Source of the DNA: Bacteroidaceae bacterium
GTDB lineage: Bacteria > Bacteroidota > Bacteroidia > Bacteroidales > Bacteroidaceae
Reading direction: 5' to 3'
NCBI GenBank assembly: GCA_017535725.1
Contig: JAFXTO010000008.1
Coordinates: 1-56,473, forward strand
DNA length: 56,473 bases
This document shows, in pieces, positions 40,291 to 49,436 of this stretch (within the stretch, counting starts at the first letter, position 1; every line of letters starts with the position of its first letter). The position numbers and the translations under genes are program-made. Below the pieces are notes generated by a model. It had not been told where the DNA came from and searched no databases. It was given only the letters and a program-made list of their open reading frames with translations.

Positions 40291-42900
40291 TCAAAAAATC
40301 TGTCCTATCTGTACGACTGCGGCGGAGACGAGCCAGGCGACGCAGGTGGTGTAGGTGGCGGAGAAGAGAGCCCAGCGCCAACTGCCGGTCTCGTTCTTGA
40401 TGGCCACGATGGTAGCCAGACAGGGGAAGTAGAGCAGGATGAAGAGTAGGTAGGCGTAGGCGGTGAGGGGCGTGAGGCCGTCGGCTGCCATGAGCTGGTG
40501 CAGGCGGGTGAAGCGCTCTGCCCCCTCGGAGCTGTCGGTGGTCTGTGACATGCTCGTCAGCTCGCCGAAGCTGTCGTCGCCCGAGTAGAGGACACCCATG
40601 GTGGATGCCACAATTTCCTTGGCGCCGACGCCTGCGATGAGGCTCACGTCCAGCTTCCAGTTGAAGCCCTGCGGGGCAAACACGGGTTCGATGGCTTTGC
40701 CCATAAGGGCGAGGTAGGATGATTCCATCTCGTCAGCAGCTGAAATGTTGAAGAGTTGACAAGTTGACGAGTTGACAAGTTGACAAGTTGACGAGTTGAC
40801 AAGTTGACGAGTTGACAAGTTGACAAGTTGACAAGTTGACGAGTTGAAGAGTTGACAAGTTGACGAGTTGACGTGTTGACAAGTTGACGAGTTGACGAGT
40901 TGACAAGTTGACGAGTTGTCTTGTTGTGAGCTCGACGGGCCAAAATAACTCAGCGCCCACACGATGATGCTGGCGACGAGGATGATGCCACCCATCTTCT
41001 TCAGGTACTCCTTGCCCTTCTCCCATGTGTGGCGACCGATGGCCTTGGCCGTCGGCCAGCGGTATGGCGGCAGTTCCATGACGAAGGGTGTGTCCTCGCC
41101 GGGGACTACGAAGCGCGAGAAGAGGCGCGAGAGGACGACGGCCACGACGATGCCCATGACGTAGAGCGAGAGCATCACCCATGAGCGCAACTGCGCCGCA
41201 AAGAAGGTGCCAACCACCATGATATAGATGGGCAGGCGCGCGGAACAGGACATGAAGGGCAGGATCATCATCGTGATGATGCGCGATCGGCGACTCTCGA
41301 TGGTGCGTGTGGCCATCACGGCGGGCACGTTGCAGCCGAAGCCCATCACCAAGGGGATGAACGACTTGCCGTGCAGGCCCATGCGGTGCATCAGCTTGTC
41401 CATGATGAAGGCGGCGCGGCTCATGTAGCCCGAGTCCTCCATGAGCGAGATGAAGAAGTAGAGTATTAGGATCTGCGGCAGGAAGACAATCACGCTGCCC
41501 ACACCGCCGATGACGCCGTCCACGAGCATCGAGCGCAGCGGCCCCTCGGCCATCGAGCTGCCTATCCACTCGCCCAGCCATGCCACGCCCGCCTCAATCC
41601 AGTCCATCGGGTACTGGCCGAGGGTGAAGGTGGTCTGGAACATGATGAAGAGGATGAGGAAGAAAATGGGAAAGCCCAGGAAACGATGCGATAGCACATG
41701 GTCAATGAGGTGGGTCACGCGGTAGGTATCTTCCTTGTTGCCCGTCTGGAACTCCGCTTCGGCCAGGGCGCCGTGGATGAATCCGTACTTAGCGTCCATG
41801 ATGGCCGTTTCGGCGTCGGTGCCCGTTTCCTCCAGCACGCGCATAGCGGCGTAGTCGCGGGCGGCGAAGAGCTTCTTGCGGTCTGCCGTGTTGTGCTCTT
41901 CGGTCAGGTGCTGGCCGATGTATTTCGTGGCGTGGGTATCGTTCTCCAGCAGCTTGATGGCCAGGTAGCGGGTAGAATAGCGCTGTGCGATGTGCTCGTC
42001 GGCCTTCAGGTAGCGCTGGATGTGCTCGATGCCATTTTCAATCTCGTGACCGTAGTTGATATGCAGGTGGCGTGCCACTGCGTTCTGTCCCTCGTAGACG
42101 GAGATAACGGTGCGGAAAAGCTCGTCAACACCCCGGCCGCTCTTGAACGATGTAGGCACCATGGGCACCCCGACCAGCGTCTGTAGCACGTCGATATTCA
42201 CGTGGTCGCCGCGCCGCTCGAACTCGTCGAACATATTCAGCGCGCAGACCATGCGCACATTCAAGTCCACCAGTTGCGTGGTCAGGTAGAGGTTGCGCTC
42301 GAGGTTGGAGGCGTCGATGACATTGATGACTACATCGGGCATCTGCTCCGTAAGGTGTTGGCGCACATAGAGTTCTTCGGGAGAGTAGCAGGAGAGGGAG
42401 TAGGTGCCGGGCAAGTCGGTTAGGTTGAATGTGTAGTCCTCGAAGGTCGCCTTGGCCACCGTGGCATCCACGGTGACTCCCGAGTAGTTGCCCACGTGGG
42501 CGTGGGCTCCGCTGGCGAAGTTGAAGAGCGATGTCTTACCGCAGTTGGGGTTGCCCACGAGTGCCACGTTGATGGTGTGGCGGTGACGGCGTGCGGCAGC
42601 GTGCAGCTCCTCCTGGCCGATATGCTCCAGGGTCAGTGGCTCGCGCCCTTCGTTGGCCGTCTCCTTCCCTGCCTCGTCCGCGCCCACGACCTCAATCATC
42701 GCAGCCTCGTCGTGGCGCAGACTCACCTCGTAGCCCATGATGCGGTATTTCACGGGGTCTTGCAGCGGGGCGTTGAGCAATACCTCCACGTCCTTGCCTG
42801 CAATGAAACCCATCTCGATGATGCGCTTGCGGAAACCGCCGTGACCGCTCACCTTGACAATCACGCCGTGCTCACCTGTCTGTAAGTCTGAAAGTCTCAT
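40291..42900 (-). CDS. feoB: Fused FeoAB ferrous iron transporter with repeat-coded linker
   Basis: Start chosen at MRLSDLQTGEHG (869 residues), 26 nt after a TATTTTTG box. Residues 1-72 are a FeoA-type SH3 domain. The FeoB G domain follows: GNPNCGKTSLFN, the VTVD switch segment, DLPGTYSL and NMFDE. Then come the membrane part and Gate motifs (GFGCNVPAVMATRTIESRRSRIITMMILPFMSCSARLPIY, DVSLIAGVGAKEIVASTMGVLY). Between GGIILVASIIVWALSYFGP and SYLALMGKAIEPVF sits a linker of about 60 residues made of STCQLVNS-type octapeptides, read from 23 DNA octamers. Imports Fe(II) at the inner membrane. Confidence 0.93.
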   Translation of the reverse strand: MRLSDLQTGEHGVIVKVSGHGGFRKRIIEMGFIAGKDVEVLLNAPLQDPVKYRIMGYEVSLRHDEAAMIEVVGADEAGKETANEGREPLTLEHIGQEELHAAARRHRHTINVALVGNPNCGKTSLFNFASGAHAHVGNYSGVTVDATVAKATFEDYTFNLTDLPGTYSLSCYSPEELYVRQHLTEQMPDVVINVIDASNLERNLYLTTQLVDLNVRMVCALNMFDEFERRGDHVNIDVLQTLVGVPMVPTSFKSGRGVDELFRTVISVYEGQNAVARHLHINYGHEIENGIEHIQRYLKADEHIAQRYSTRYLAIKLLENDTHATKYIGQHLTEEHNTADRKKLFAARDYAAMRVLEETGTDAETAIMDAKYGFIHGALAEAEFQTGNKEDTYRVTHLIDHVLSHRFLGFPIFFLILFIMFQTTFTLGQYPMDWIEAGVAWLGEWIGSSMAEGPLRSMLVDGVIGGVGSVIVFLPQILILYFFISLMEDSGYMSRAAFIMDKLMHRMGLHGKSFIPLVMGFGCNVPAVMATRTIESRRSRIITMMILPFMSCSARLPIYIMVVGTFFAAQLRSWVMLSLYVMGIVVAVVLSRLFSRFVVPGEDTPFVMELPPYRWPTAKAIGRHTWEKGKEYLKKMGGIILVASIIVWALSYFGPSSSQQDNSSTCQLVNSSTCQHVNSSTCQLFNSSTCQLVNLSTRQLVNSSTCQLVNSSTCQLFNISAADEMESSYLALMGKAIEPVFAPQGFNWKLDVSLIAGVGAKEIVASTMGVLYSGDDSFGELTSMSQTTDSSEGAERFTRLHQLMAADGLTPLTAYAYLLFILLYFPCLATIVAIKNETGSWRWALFSATYTTCVAWLVSAAVVQIGQIF
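40747..40930. repeat. Array of 23 octamers inside feoB
   Basis: 184 bp of GTTGACAA/GTTGACGA units on the plus strand without a phase error, including GTTGAAGA, GTTGACGT and degraded ends GTTGTCTT and GTTGTGAG. The coding strand reads TCAACTTG, which has no stop codon in any frame. The insert is 61.3 codons long and lies in a hydrophilic loop of the transporter. Confidence 0.95.
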
Positions 42901-42925
42901 AACATTGTCGTTTATTTTTGCGGTG

Positions 42926-42933
42926 CAAAAATA
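42926..42933 (-). promoter_or_regulatory. -7 box of the FeoAB operon
   Basis: Minus-strand TATTTTTG followed by CACCGC, 26 nt before the ATG. No Fur-like palindrome was recognised. Confidence 0.5.
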
Positions 42934-43034
42934 CAAACTTGTCACCAAAAGCGCAAGTAATCACTCCCCAAGAAGCAGCACGAATACCTGCTTTTCACCA
43001 AAAAATCATCAAAAGTAGGTATGATTGTTCATTT

Positions 43035-45314
43035 TTAATTTACACTCATCTGAAAGGTGGAGGCGGGCAGGCCTTGGGCGTTGCGCAGGTCGGCGTCGGT
43101 GAACCCGCTCCAGCCGTAGCGTACCACCACAGGATTCTTTACAGCAGGCGATGAGAGCAGAATCTTGTCGCCTTCTATCTTTATGTCTGCCGGATAGAAC
43201 AGGCCGTCGGACGATGCCAACTCGAAGCCGCGGGAGCAGGTGAGGCCGTCGGCGTGGTCGAACCGCAGTACCAGGGTGTGATTCTGTCCTCGGACGGCAG
43301 AGCGCGGTGAGGGGCCTTCGCTCACGAGCGAGTGGCCATAGGTGTGGTGCAACGCCTGCAATGCCAGGCGTTCGCCAACAGGCCGTTTTGTGCGGTAGTG
43401 TACATCGGCCGAATCACCGAGGTCGGTGGATACCGCCATCCATGTGTTGGGCAACTCATCCGCAAGGCGGCGCTGGCTGTCGCGGAAGGCCGGCCACGAG
43501 GAACGCGGCAGGCTGGAGAGCTGGACGACATAGAAGGGTAGGACGGGTTTCTTCTGGAACTCGCAGTTCCAGCGGCGTGCAAAGTGTTGGCGCCACGATT
43601 GTTCCAGCAGGCGGAACAGGTGCTCGTGGACTTCGATGTTGTGGGCGTTGCTCTCGCCCTGATACCAGAGGACGCCCTTGATGGGCAGGTGGCCGAGGGG
43701 GGCAATGGCGGCCTCGAAGAGGTAGGCGGGCTCGTAGGGGTGGCGCTGCAGCGCGTTGTAGGCAGGCGACTCCTTGTCGAGGGCGTGGGCGATGTTCTGG
43801 GTCATGCGGCCGCGAGCCCAAGGCTGGCCGAAGTCGCCGTTGCGCCAGTCTCGCAGGATGTTCGGGAACTCCCATTCCAACGTGGTGCGGTCTGTCCAAG
43901 ACTCTGTCGTAGAGCCGCCTACGGCGTTGCAGATGATGCCGATGGGAACATCTGGCAGGCTGTCGCAGAGGACTCGTCCGAAGTTGAAGGCCACGGCAGA
44001 GAAGGCACGGACGGCCTCGGGCGTAGCGGTCTTCCAGCCCTGGAAGTCCATGTGGCGGAGTTCGTTCGTGTAGCGGAGCACGCTGTCGTCCCATTCTACG
44101 GCATCCGTACGGGCACGCGCGGGCATATTATAAAGATGTAGTCGCTGTCCGAGGCGGGAGGCAGCGGCCAGATCCTCTTCGAGGGTATTGCACTGATCCA
44201 CGCGCAGCTCCATATTCGACTGTCCGCTAGCCAGCCACAGGTCGCCGAAGAAGAGGCTGTCGATGGTCAGCGTCTGCCCGGCACCCTTCGTCAGGTTCTC
44301 CAACAGGAAAGGATAGTTCGCGGGATAATAGAAACGGTAGTCATCGGGAGGCAGCGGCGTAGCCGTGAGGGTGAGCGTGTAGGGTCCTCCGGCGGGCATG
44401 TGAGGCAGTTCCATCCACCACGAGCCGTCGGCGCGTGTGAAGGCAGCCCCTTCGTCCACCACCTTTCCCTCCTTGGTCAGCACGCGGCGGATTTGGCGTC
44501 GCGCGTCGGCACGTCCTTCAATCAGCAGGTGCTCGTCGCGAGGCAAGACCATGCCGCTGGAATACACAGGCGGCAGGCAGAGTCCACCGTAGTTCCCCGT
44601 TAGGGCGCCGTAGATGGTTCTGGCCAGAATCATGGCGCCTTCTGGATTGGGATGCAGTGCATCGGGGAAGAGGTCGGGACGAGAGTGCAGTGGCGTGTTG
44701 AGGTCAACGAGTTGGACGCCAGCTCCCTGTGCCACTTGTCCGATGGCCTGTTGAATCTGTGCGTGCCAGTCGCGTGTGCCGCTCTGGAAGCGGGAGTGAC
44801 GGTCGAAGATGGGGGTCATCTTGCAGATGAGGATGCGTGCCTCGGGGTTCACCAAGCGGAAGGAGTCAATCAGGGCGCGGTAGTTGGGGATGAAATCCTC
44901 TTTCCAGTCGGGCCAGTCCCGTGGGTCGGTATCGTTGAGACCCAGATGGATGACCACCCAGTCGGCCTTGAAGGCGAGTGCTTGCTGAAACTCCTCCGTT
45001 TTGATATAAGGGCGGTGGCCTTTATATAATAAGGTGGCACCGGAGCGCCCGAAGTTGCCCACTTCGAAGCGGTTGGCTCCGTAGGTGCTGTCGAGCATCT
45101 GTTGCAGTCTGACGGGATAGGCGTCGCGGTCGCGATGCTGGAGTCCATAGCCGAAGGTGACGCTGTTGCCCACACAAGCCACACGCAACGGGCGCTCCTC
45201 CACTTTCTTCTTGTGGGCGCCCCACGCAGGGGAGGTCGTGAGAAGGAACAGGACAAAAAGAATGGGCAGACGGAGTGCTGTCCGCCGTTGAATGATGCAG
45301 TCAATTCGTTTCAT
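43035..45314 (-). CDS. Two-domain SGNH esterase, sialate O-acetylesterase type
   Basis: Protein of 759 residues with signal peptide ending TSPAWGAHKK. Residues 40-240 form an SGNH hydrolase: ACVGNSVTFGYG (Ser), NFGRSGATLL (Gly), HLGLNDTD (Asn), DALHPNPEG (Asp, His). Residues about 250-750 form a second esterase of the SASA family: WLASGQSNMELRV (Ser), CNAVGGSTTESW, GVLWYQGESNAHNI. Such double esterases remove acetyl groups from sialic acids or other glycans. Single gene with its own promoter. Whether both domains act on sialate or one acts on plant acetyl groups is not decidable. Confidence 0.87.
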   Translation of the reverse strand: MKRIDCIIQRRTALRLPILFVLFLLTTSPAWGAHKKKVEERPLRVACVGNSVTFGYGLQHRDRDAYPVRLQQMLDSTYGANRFEVGNFGRSGATLLYKGHRPYIKTEEFQQALAFKADWVVIHLGLNDTDPRDWPDWKEDFIPNYRALIDSFRLVNPEARILICKMTPIFDRHSRFQSGTRDWHAQIQQAIGQVAQGAGVQLVDLNTPLHSRPDLFPDALHPNPEGAMILARTIYGALTGNYGGLCLPPVYSSGMVLPRDEHLLIEGRADARRQIRRVLTKEGKVVDEGAAFTRADGSWWMELPHMPAGGPYTLTLTATPLPPDDYRFYYPANYPFLLENLTKGAGQTLTIDSLFFGDLWLASGQSNMELRVDQCNTLEEDLAAASRLGQRLHLYNMPARARTDAVEWDDSVLRYTNELRHMDFQGWKTATPEAVRAFSAVAFNFGRVLCDSLPDVPIGIICNAVGGSTTESWTDRTTLEWEFPNILRDWRNGDFGQPWARGRMTQNIAHALDKESPAYNALQRHPYEPAYLFEAAIAPLGHLPIKGVLWYQGESNAHNIEVHEHLFRLLEQSWRQHFARRWNCEFQKKPVLPFYVVQLSSLPRSSWPAFRDSQRRLADELPNTWMAVSTDLGDSADVHYRTKRPVGERLALQALHHTYGHSLVSEGPSPRSAVRGQNHTLVLRFDHADGLTCSRGFELASSDGLFYPADIKIEGDKILLSSPAVKNPVVVRYGWSGFTDADLRNAQGLPASTFQMSVN

Positions 45315-45343
45315 TTTTCATGAGCATTTTGTTTTTGGCGCGA

Positions 45344-45375
45344 CAAAATTACTCACCAGCAACATTCCCTCCAAA
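45344..45375 (-). promoter_or_regulatory. Promoter of the SGNH esterase gene
   Basis: Minus-strand TAATTTTG (45344-45351) with TTTG (45372-45375) 20 nt upstream; 30 nt before the ATG. Confidence 0.65.
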
Positions 45376-45414
45376 TTTTTGTTGATAAAAAGACTCTTGA
45401 AAGTGCTCTTCTCC

Positions 45415-46254
45415 CTAATTATTGTGTTGCAGCGGGCTTGCCTCCTGAATGAAACGGGTGGTGGCAATGATTTCGCCGTCGATGGCGTTGGGAGTGATGA
45501 CGGAAACGGTGTGCTGGCCGGTGATGAACTTGCCGGTGAGGGGATTGCGGATGTGACGGCGGTCGGGAGTAGCGTTGCCGGAGGTGGTGAGGCACTGGCC
45601 GGAAGGGATGTCAGAGGGGTTCGAGCCGAGGGAGAGGATGGAGCTGTTGCCGAGGCTGATGAGGGCGTCGGTGATGCCGTATGCAGGTAGGAGGGGGCGC
45701 AGGCGCTCGAGGGCGTAGCCTTTCAGAATGCCGGAGAGGTCGAGAATAATAGGCCTCACCCCCGTCTCCTCTCCTATAGGAGAGGGGAGTGGCTGAGCAT
45801 CGTTTGCCGGCTGAAATGCGAGTCTCCCCTGACGGGGAGAGATAGAGGGGGCTTCTGAGAGTCTTACCCTGTTGATGAGGCCGGGATAGAAGGCGGGGCT
45901 GTTGACGGTAATGTCGAAGAGGCCGCCGGTTTCGCGGTGAGCCTGAAGGCAGCGGGCGAGGAGCGCGTAGAGCTCAGGACTTAAATCAGATTCCAGTCCT
46001 TGATTGGCGGCCTGCACGGCTCTCGACAGTTCGCTGTCGGGGTCGAAACGGTTGCCCATCATTTCCACCGCGAGGAGTTCCTTGCGCACAGAAGCCTCCG
46101 CCGCCTCGAACTCCGATTCAGAGAGGGGCGCAAGCAGCAGGAGATCCACGCGGGTATGCAGCGCCTCGAACCAGGCGTAATAACGGTTCTGCGAGGGAGC
46201 AAGGTCTCCTTGGTCGGGGCGTTGCGGGCTGCCAGGGCGGAAGAGGTGGGGCAT
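45415..46254 (-). CDS. apbE: FAD:protein FMN transferase (ApbE)
   Basis: Start taken at MPHLFRPGSPQRP because the longer frame includes the terminator hairpin of the gene before it; about 279 residues. Motifs: MMGNRFDPDSELSRAVQA, LFDITVNSPAFYP, LDLSGILKGYALERL (in place of the common DLGGIAKGYA), LISLGNSSILSLG, and HIRNPLTGKF. It attaches FMN to Thr of target proteins, such as the FMN-binding protein at 38372. No clear signal peptide is left. About 35 residues (PSISPRQGRLAFQ...PLPSPIGEETGVRP) come from palindromic repeat DNA at 45750-45860. The changed GG to SG in the key motif and this insert make reduced activity possible. Confidence 0.82.
   Translation of the reverse strand: MPHLFRPGSPQRPDQGDLAPSQNRYYAWFEALHTRVDLLLLAPLSESEFEAAEASVRKELLAVEMMGNRFDPDSELSRAVQAANQGLESDLSPELYALLARCLQAHRETGGLFDITVNSPAFYPGLINRVRLSEAPSISPRQGRLAFQPANDAQPLPSPIGEETGVRPIILDLSGILKGYALERLRPLLPAYGITDALISLGNSSILSLGSNPSDIPSGQCLTTSGNATPDRRHIRNPLTGKFITGQHTVSVITPNAIDGEIIATTRFIQEASPLQHNN
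45752..45865. repeat. Palindromic repeat pair inside apbE
   Basis: CTCCTCTCCTATAGGAGAGG and a second hairpin TCTCCCC..GGGGAGA lie 50 bp apart, both read in frame by apbE. Same family as the hairpins at 1619-1700. Confidence 0.7.
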
Positions 46255-46305
46255 GGGGCGGAAAGGTGGAAGATGGGTGGAGGCGACGGAAGAGGGGAAA
46301 AAGAA

Positions 46306-46330
46306 GCCTCGCGGGAGAAAACCGCGAGGC
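46306..46330 (-). terminator. Terminator after the DUF1080 gene
   Basis: Minus-strand hairpin GCCTCGCGG/CCGCGAGGC with a 7-nt loop followed by TTCTTTTTC, 11 nt past the DUF1080 stop. Confidence 0.75.
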
Positions 46331-46341
46331 ATAGTGGTGGA

Positions 46342-47769
46342 TTACAGTTCCTTGATTTTGATATTCTTGAAATGAACTTCGTCGCCGTGATCCTGCAGGA
46401 GAATATAGCCTTCGGTAGCATTGCCGAAATTAGGCCAGTCTTTGTACTTGCTGTAGGCCACGAGGGCATTCCACTCCTGGTCGTCGCGGTTGTATTCGAG
46501 GAGTTTCACGCCGTTGAGCCAGTGCTCCACGTGCTTGTCCTGAACGATGATGAGTGCGGTGTTCCAGACGCCGATATGGAAGGGCTTCTGTTCGGGTGCA
46601 GGGATAAGGTCGTAGAGCGAGCCGAGGCGGCGGTTGCCCTTCACGCCCAGCTTGGCGTCGGGGTGTCGCTCGTCGTCGAGGATCTGGAACTCGCAACCGA
46701 TGGCCGAGCCTGCACCTTTATTCATCTCCGGATCCACGAAGTACTTGATGCCGCTGTTGGCGCCGTTGGTGATTTTGAAGTCTACGGACAGCATGAAGTT
46801 GCGGTAGGTGCGCGTGGTGACGATGTCGCCGCCATTGGTACTCTCGCCACCTCCAGCTTTGTGGACGATGAGTTCGCCGTTCTTGATGCTCCAACCCTTC
46901 TCGGGGAAGTGGTCGAGACGGGCGCCGCGCCAGCCGTCGGTCGTCTTGCCGTCCCAGAGCAGCTTCCATCCTTCCTTTATCTCGCTGTCGGTGAGGGCGT
47001 TGTCGATGGCATAAATCTGGGGAGCAGAGACATCAGGCGGATTCTGCGAAAAGGGGACATCGGGGGTGGAATAGAGGTAGGCGTCCTGCGTGCAGATGCG
47101 GATGTTGCGCCAGCTGATGGTCTTGCCTTCCTTGGAGGTGTCGTTGCCGATGGAGTGTACTTGCAGGGCGATGAAGCCGCTGGCATCCACCTCGTCGATG
47201 AGGTCGGCGCAGTTGATGCCGTTCACCCAGGTGCGGATGCGGCGGCCTACAGCCTCGATGCGAACTTGGTTCCACTCGTTGTTCTTGAAGGCGCGCTGGG
47301 CGGGTACGTTCTTGATAAGCGGGTAGAGCCATCCACGACGGGCCTCGTCATAGATGCCGCCCGTCCAGGCACGTGGGCTGGGGTCTATCTCAAATTGATA
47401 GCCGTGTACGCGACCGTTCTGGTAATCCTTCGAGCTGTGACTGCGTAGCTGCACGCCGGAGTTCAGGGCGTCGTCCACCAGAAACTCAAACTCCAGGATG
47501 AAGTCGCCGTACTCCTTCTTGGTGCAGAGGAAGGAGTTCTCGGTATTGGTCTTGGAGTAGCCGACGATGACCCCATTTTCCACTTTGTAGGTTGCCTTGC
47601 CGCCGCGCTGAGTCCAGCCGCTGAGGTTCTTGCCGTTGAAGAGGGGAGTCCAAGAAGACCCACCCCCATCCCTCCCTGTGAGGGAGGGAGCGGTTACCTG
47701 TGCAGACAGGGAGAAAAATTGGGTAACGGCGAGGCCTATAACTAATAAGAATTTATGTGTTGTTTTCAT
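46342..47769 (-). CDS. Two-domain DUF1080 (3-keto-glycoside hydrolase type) protein
   Basis: Start set at [24 protein letters not shown] (475 residues). Two copies of the DUF1080 sandwich: [18 protein letters not shown]...[12 protein letters not shown]...[21 protein letters not shown], and [16 protein letters not shown]...[12 protein letters not shown]...[22 protein letters not shown]. This family includes lyase-like hydrolases that act on 3-keto-disaccharides. The gene lies 121 nt after an exported Gfo/Idh protein, the usual oxidising partner. Just behind the signal peptide, [13 protein letters not shown] is read from a palindromic repeat (47661-47695). Likely periplasmic. Confidence 0.85.
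   Translation of the reverse strand: MKTTHKFLLVIGLAVTQFFSLSAQVTAPSLTGRDGGGSSWTPLFNGKNLSGWTQRGGKATYKVENGVIVGYSKTNTENSFLCTKKEYGDFILEFEFLVDDALNSGVQLRSHSSKDYQNGRVHGYQFEIDPSPRAWTGGIYDEARRGWLYPLIKNVPAQRAFKNNEWNQVRIEAVGRRIRTWVNGINCADLIDEVDASGFIALQVHSIGNDTSKEGKTISWRNIRICTQDAYLYSTPDVPFSQNPPDVSAPQIYAIDNALTDSEIKEGWKLLWDGKTTDGWRGARLDHFPEKGWSIKNGELIVHKAGGGESTNGGDIVTTRTYRNFMLSVDFKITNGANSGIKYFVDPEMNKGAGSAIGCEFQILDDERHPDAKLGVKGNRRLGSLYDLIPAPEQKPFHIGVWNTALIIVQDKHVEHWLNGVKLLEYNRDDQEWNALVAYSKYKDWPNFGNATEGYILLQDHGDEVHFKNIKIKEL
47661..47695. repeat. Palindromic repeat inside the DUF1080 gene
   Basis: CCCTCCCTGTGAGGGAGGG is a near-perfect palindrome, translated as part of [10 protein letters not shown] on the minus strand. 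Confidence 0.75.
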
Positions 47770-47815
47770 TTGTAATGTTGTTTTAATCAGTGAGTACAAT
47801 TTTTAGAAGGTGACT

Positions 47816-47890
47816 ACTCCCTCCCTCACAGGTGGTTCGAAGCCGGAACTATTAAGTGTTCCGGCTGGAGAAGCTGTGAGGGGTGGGTCT
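47816..47890. repeat. Large cruciform-type palindrome between genes
   Basis: Outer arms CCCTCACAG and CTGTGAGGGG enclose a perfect inner stem AGCCGGAAC/GTTCCGGCT (47841-47849, 47858-47866). It lies directly after the Gfo/Idh stop. The outer arms match the palindrome inside the DUF1080 gene. Confidence 0.75.
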
Positions 47891-49333
47891 TTATCCTTTA
47901 TAAAACTCTTCCCACCCCTTGCGTGGCGGCAGACCACCAGCCAAGAGGGCGTTGGCGAAGGCGTTGTTGGTGAACTGCTTGGTGCGTGGGTCGAAGAAGA
48001 GCTGGGTGTTCAGACGCTGGGCAATGACGCCGAGACAGAAGACCTGCGAGAGTACGCCATTGATTTCGAAGGGCGAGCGTGTCTTCTCGCGCCCCATGCA
48101 GGCAAGAAGGAAGTTCTGCTGATGGTTGCTGGGACTCTTCGGTACTTCGGGCAGTCGGCTCTGCATCTCGCGAGCCTTCTCTTCGGGGATGATACTGAGC
48201 GTACTGCCATGACTGCCGCCTTTGAAGATCAGGTCGCGGCTGTAGATAATCTTACCGGGGTTGAGCTGTGCGCGGGGCGTGTCGCCCTGATTGGTCGATG
48301 GAATATTCGCGTTGTACTCCGAGCCGCCATAACCCTCGGGCAGGGGCGGCAGGTTGTCGAGACCGTCGTACCAGGTGATATCCACGGGTGGCATATTGCC
48401 ACGGGCGCCGAAACGGAAGAGGATGGTGGAGCTGTAGGGGTAGAAGAAGTCGTTGTGCGCCTTCTGGTTGAGCAGCGTCACCTCGTAGGGTAGGCCGAGG
48501 TCCAGGAACTCATGGACGGTATCGAGGATATGCGCTCCCCAGTCGCCCAAGGCTCCCATACCGAAGTCGTACCACGAGCGCCACTCGCCCTGATGGTATT
48601 TGCTCGAATAATCGTGCCACTGCGAGGCGCCGAGCCAGGTGTCCCAGTCCATACCCTGCGGCAAGGTCTCTGCCTCGGGCAAGTGCTTGATATTTGGGTC
48701 GAAGCGGTGCCAGCGTCGGCTGTTGTTCATGTGAGCCGTGACGGCGGTGACATCCTTGATGATGCCGGCCTCCTGCCACGCCTTGAACTGGAAGTAGTTG
48801 GCTTCGGAGTGCCCTTGGTTGCCCACCTGGGTGGCCAGCTCGGGATGACGGCGTGCCATCTGCATGAGGAGTTCTGCCTCGAGGAAAGTGCGCACCATGG
48901 GTTTCTCCAGATAGATATGCTTACCGTGGGAGAGGGCCATCATGGCGATGGGGAAGTGGATGTGGTCGGGGACGGCAGCCACGACGGCCTCGAAGTCACC
49001 GGCGGCCTTCTCGAACAGCTCGCGGAAGTCGCGGTAGCGCTTGACGTTGGGGTACTGGCTGAGGACTTTCTGGCATTGCTTGCCGTCGAGGTCCACGTCA
49101 CAGAGGGCGGTGACTTCGACCATTCCTGTGCGCATGAAGTCGTCGAAGTCCTGTTCGCCGCGATTGCCGATGCCGATGAAGGCGACTTTCACCTTCTCCT
49201 TTTTGGCGTCAGCCGTTTCGCGCGATGTCATGAGGTGGGGCGTGGTGGCAGAGGCCAGAGTCTGCACACCGCCGAGGGCCAGACCGGCAACTCCAGCGCC
49301 CATGGTCTTGAGGAAGTTTCTGCGGGTTGTCAT
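47891..49333 (-). CDS. Tat-exported Gfo/Idh/MocA oxidoreductase
   Basis: Protein of 480 residues. Twin-arginine signal MTTRRNFLKTMGAGVAGLALGG, then VKVAFIGIGNRGEQDFDDFMRTGMVEVTALCDVD, VVAAVPDHIHFPIAMMALSHGKHIYLEKPMVRT with catalytic Lys, and GALGDWGAHILDTVHEF. Exported members of this family carry bound NAD and oxidise or reduce sugars in the periplasm. Together with the downstream DUF1080 gene it fits the 3-keto-sugar pathway of Bacteroidetes; this is inference from context. Confidence 0.88.
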   Translation of the reverse strand: MTTRRNFLKTMGAGVAGLALGGVQTLASATTPHLMTSRETADAKKEKVKVAFIGIGNRGEQDFDDFMRTGMVEVTALCDVDLDGKQCQKVLSQYPNVKRYRDFRELFEKAAGDFEAVVAAVPDHIHFPIAMMALSHGKHIYLEKPMVRTFLEAELLMQMARRHPELATQVGNQGHSEANYFQFKAWQEAGIIKDVTAVTAHMNNSRRWHRFDPNIKHLPEAETLPQGMDWDTWLGASQWHDYSSKYHQGEWRSWYDFGMGALGDWGAHILDTVHEFLDLGLPYEVTLLNQKAHNDFFYPYSSTILFRFGARGNMPPVDITWYDGLDNLPPLPEGYGGSEYNANIPSTNQGDTPRAQLNPGKIIYSRDLIFKGGSHGSTLSIIPEEKAREMQSRLPEVPKSPSNHQQNFLLACMGREKTRSPFEINGVLSQVFCLGVIAQRLNTQLFFDPRTKQFTNNAFANALLAGGLPPRKGWEEFYKG

Positions 49334-49339
49334 GAGGGT

Positions 49340-49436
49340 ATTTAAAGATTTTACGATTTAATTATTTAAAGATTTACGATTTAACGATTATTCGATTAAA
49401 CGATAAATCGAGAAAACAATAATTCGATTTAATGAT
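49340..49436. repeat. Octamer-type AT-rich array
   Basis: AAAGATTT, AACGATTA, TTCGATTA, AACGATAA and TTCGATTT units between the Gfo/Idh gene and the small membrane protein gene. Phase is kept except for one 7-mer. Confidence 0.75.
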
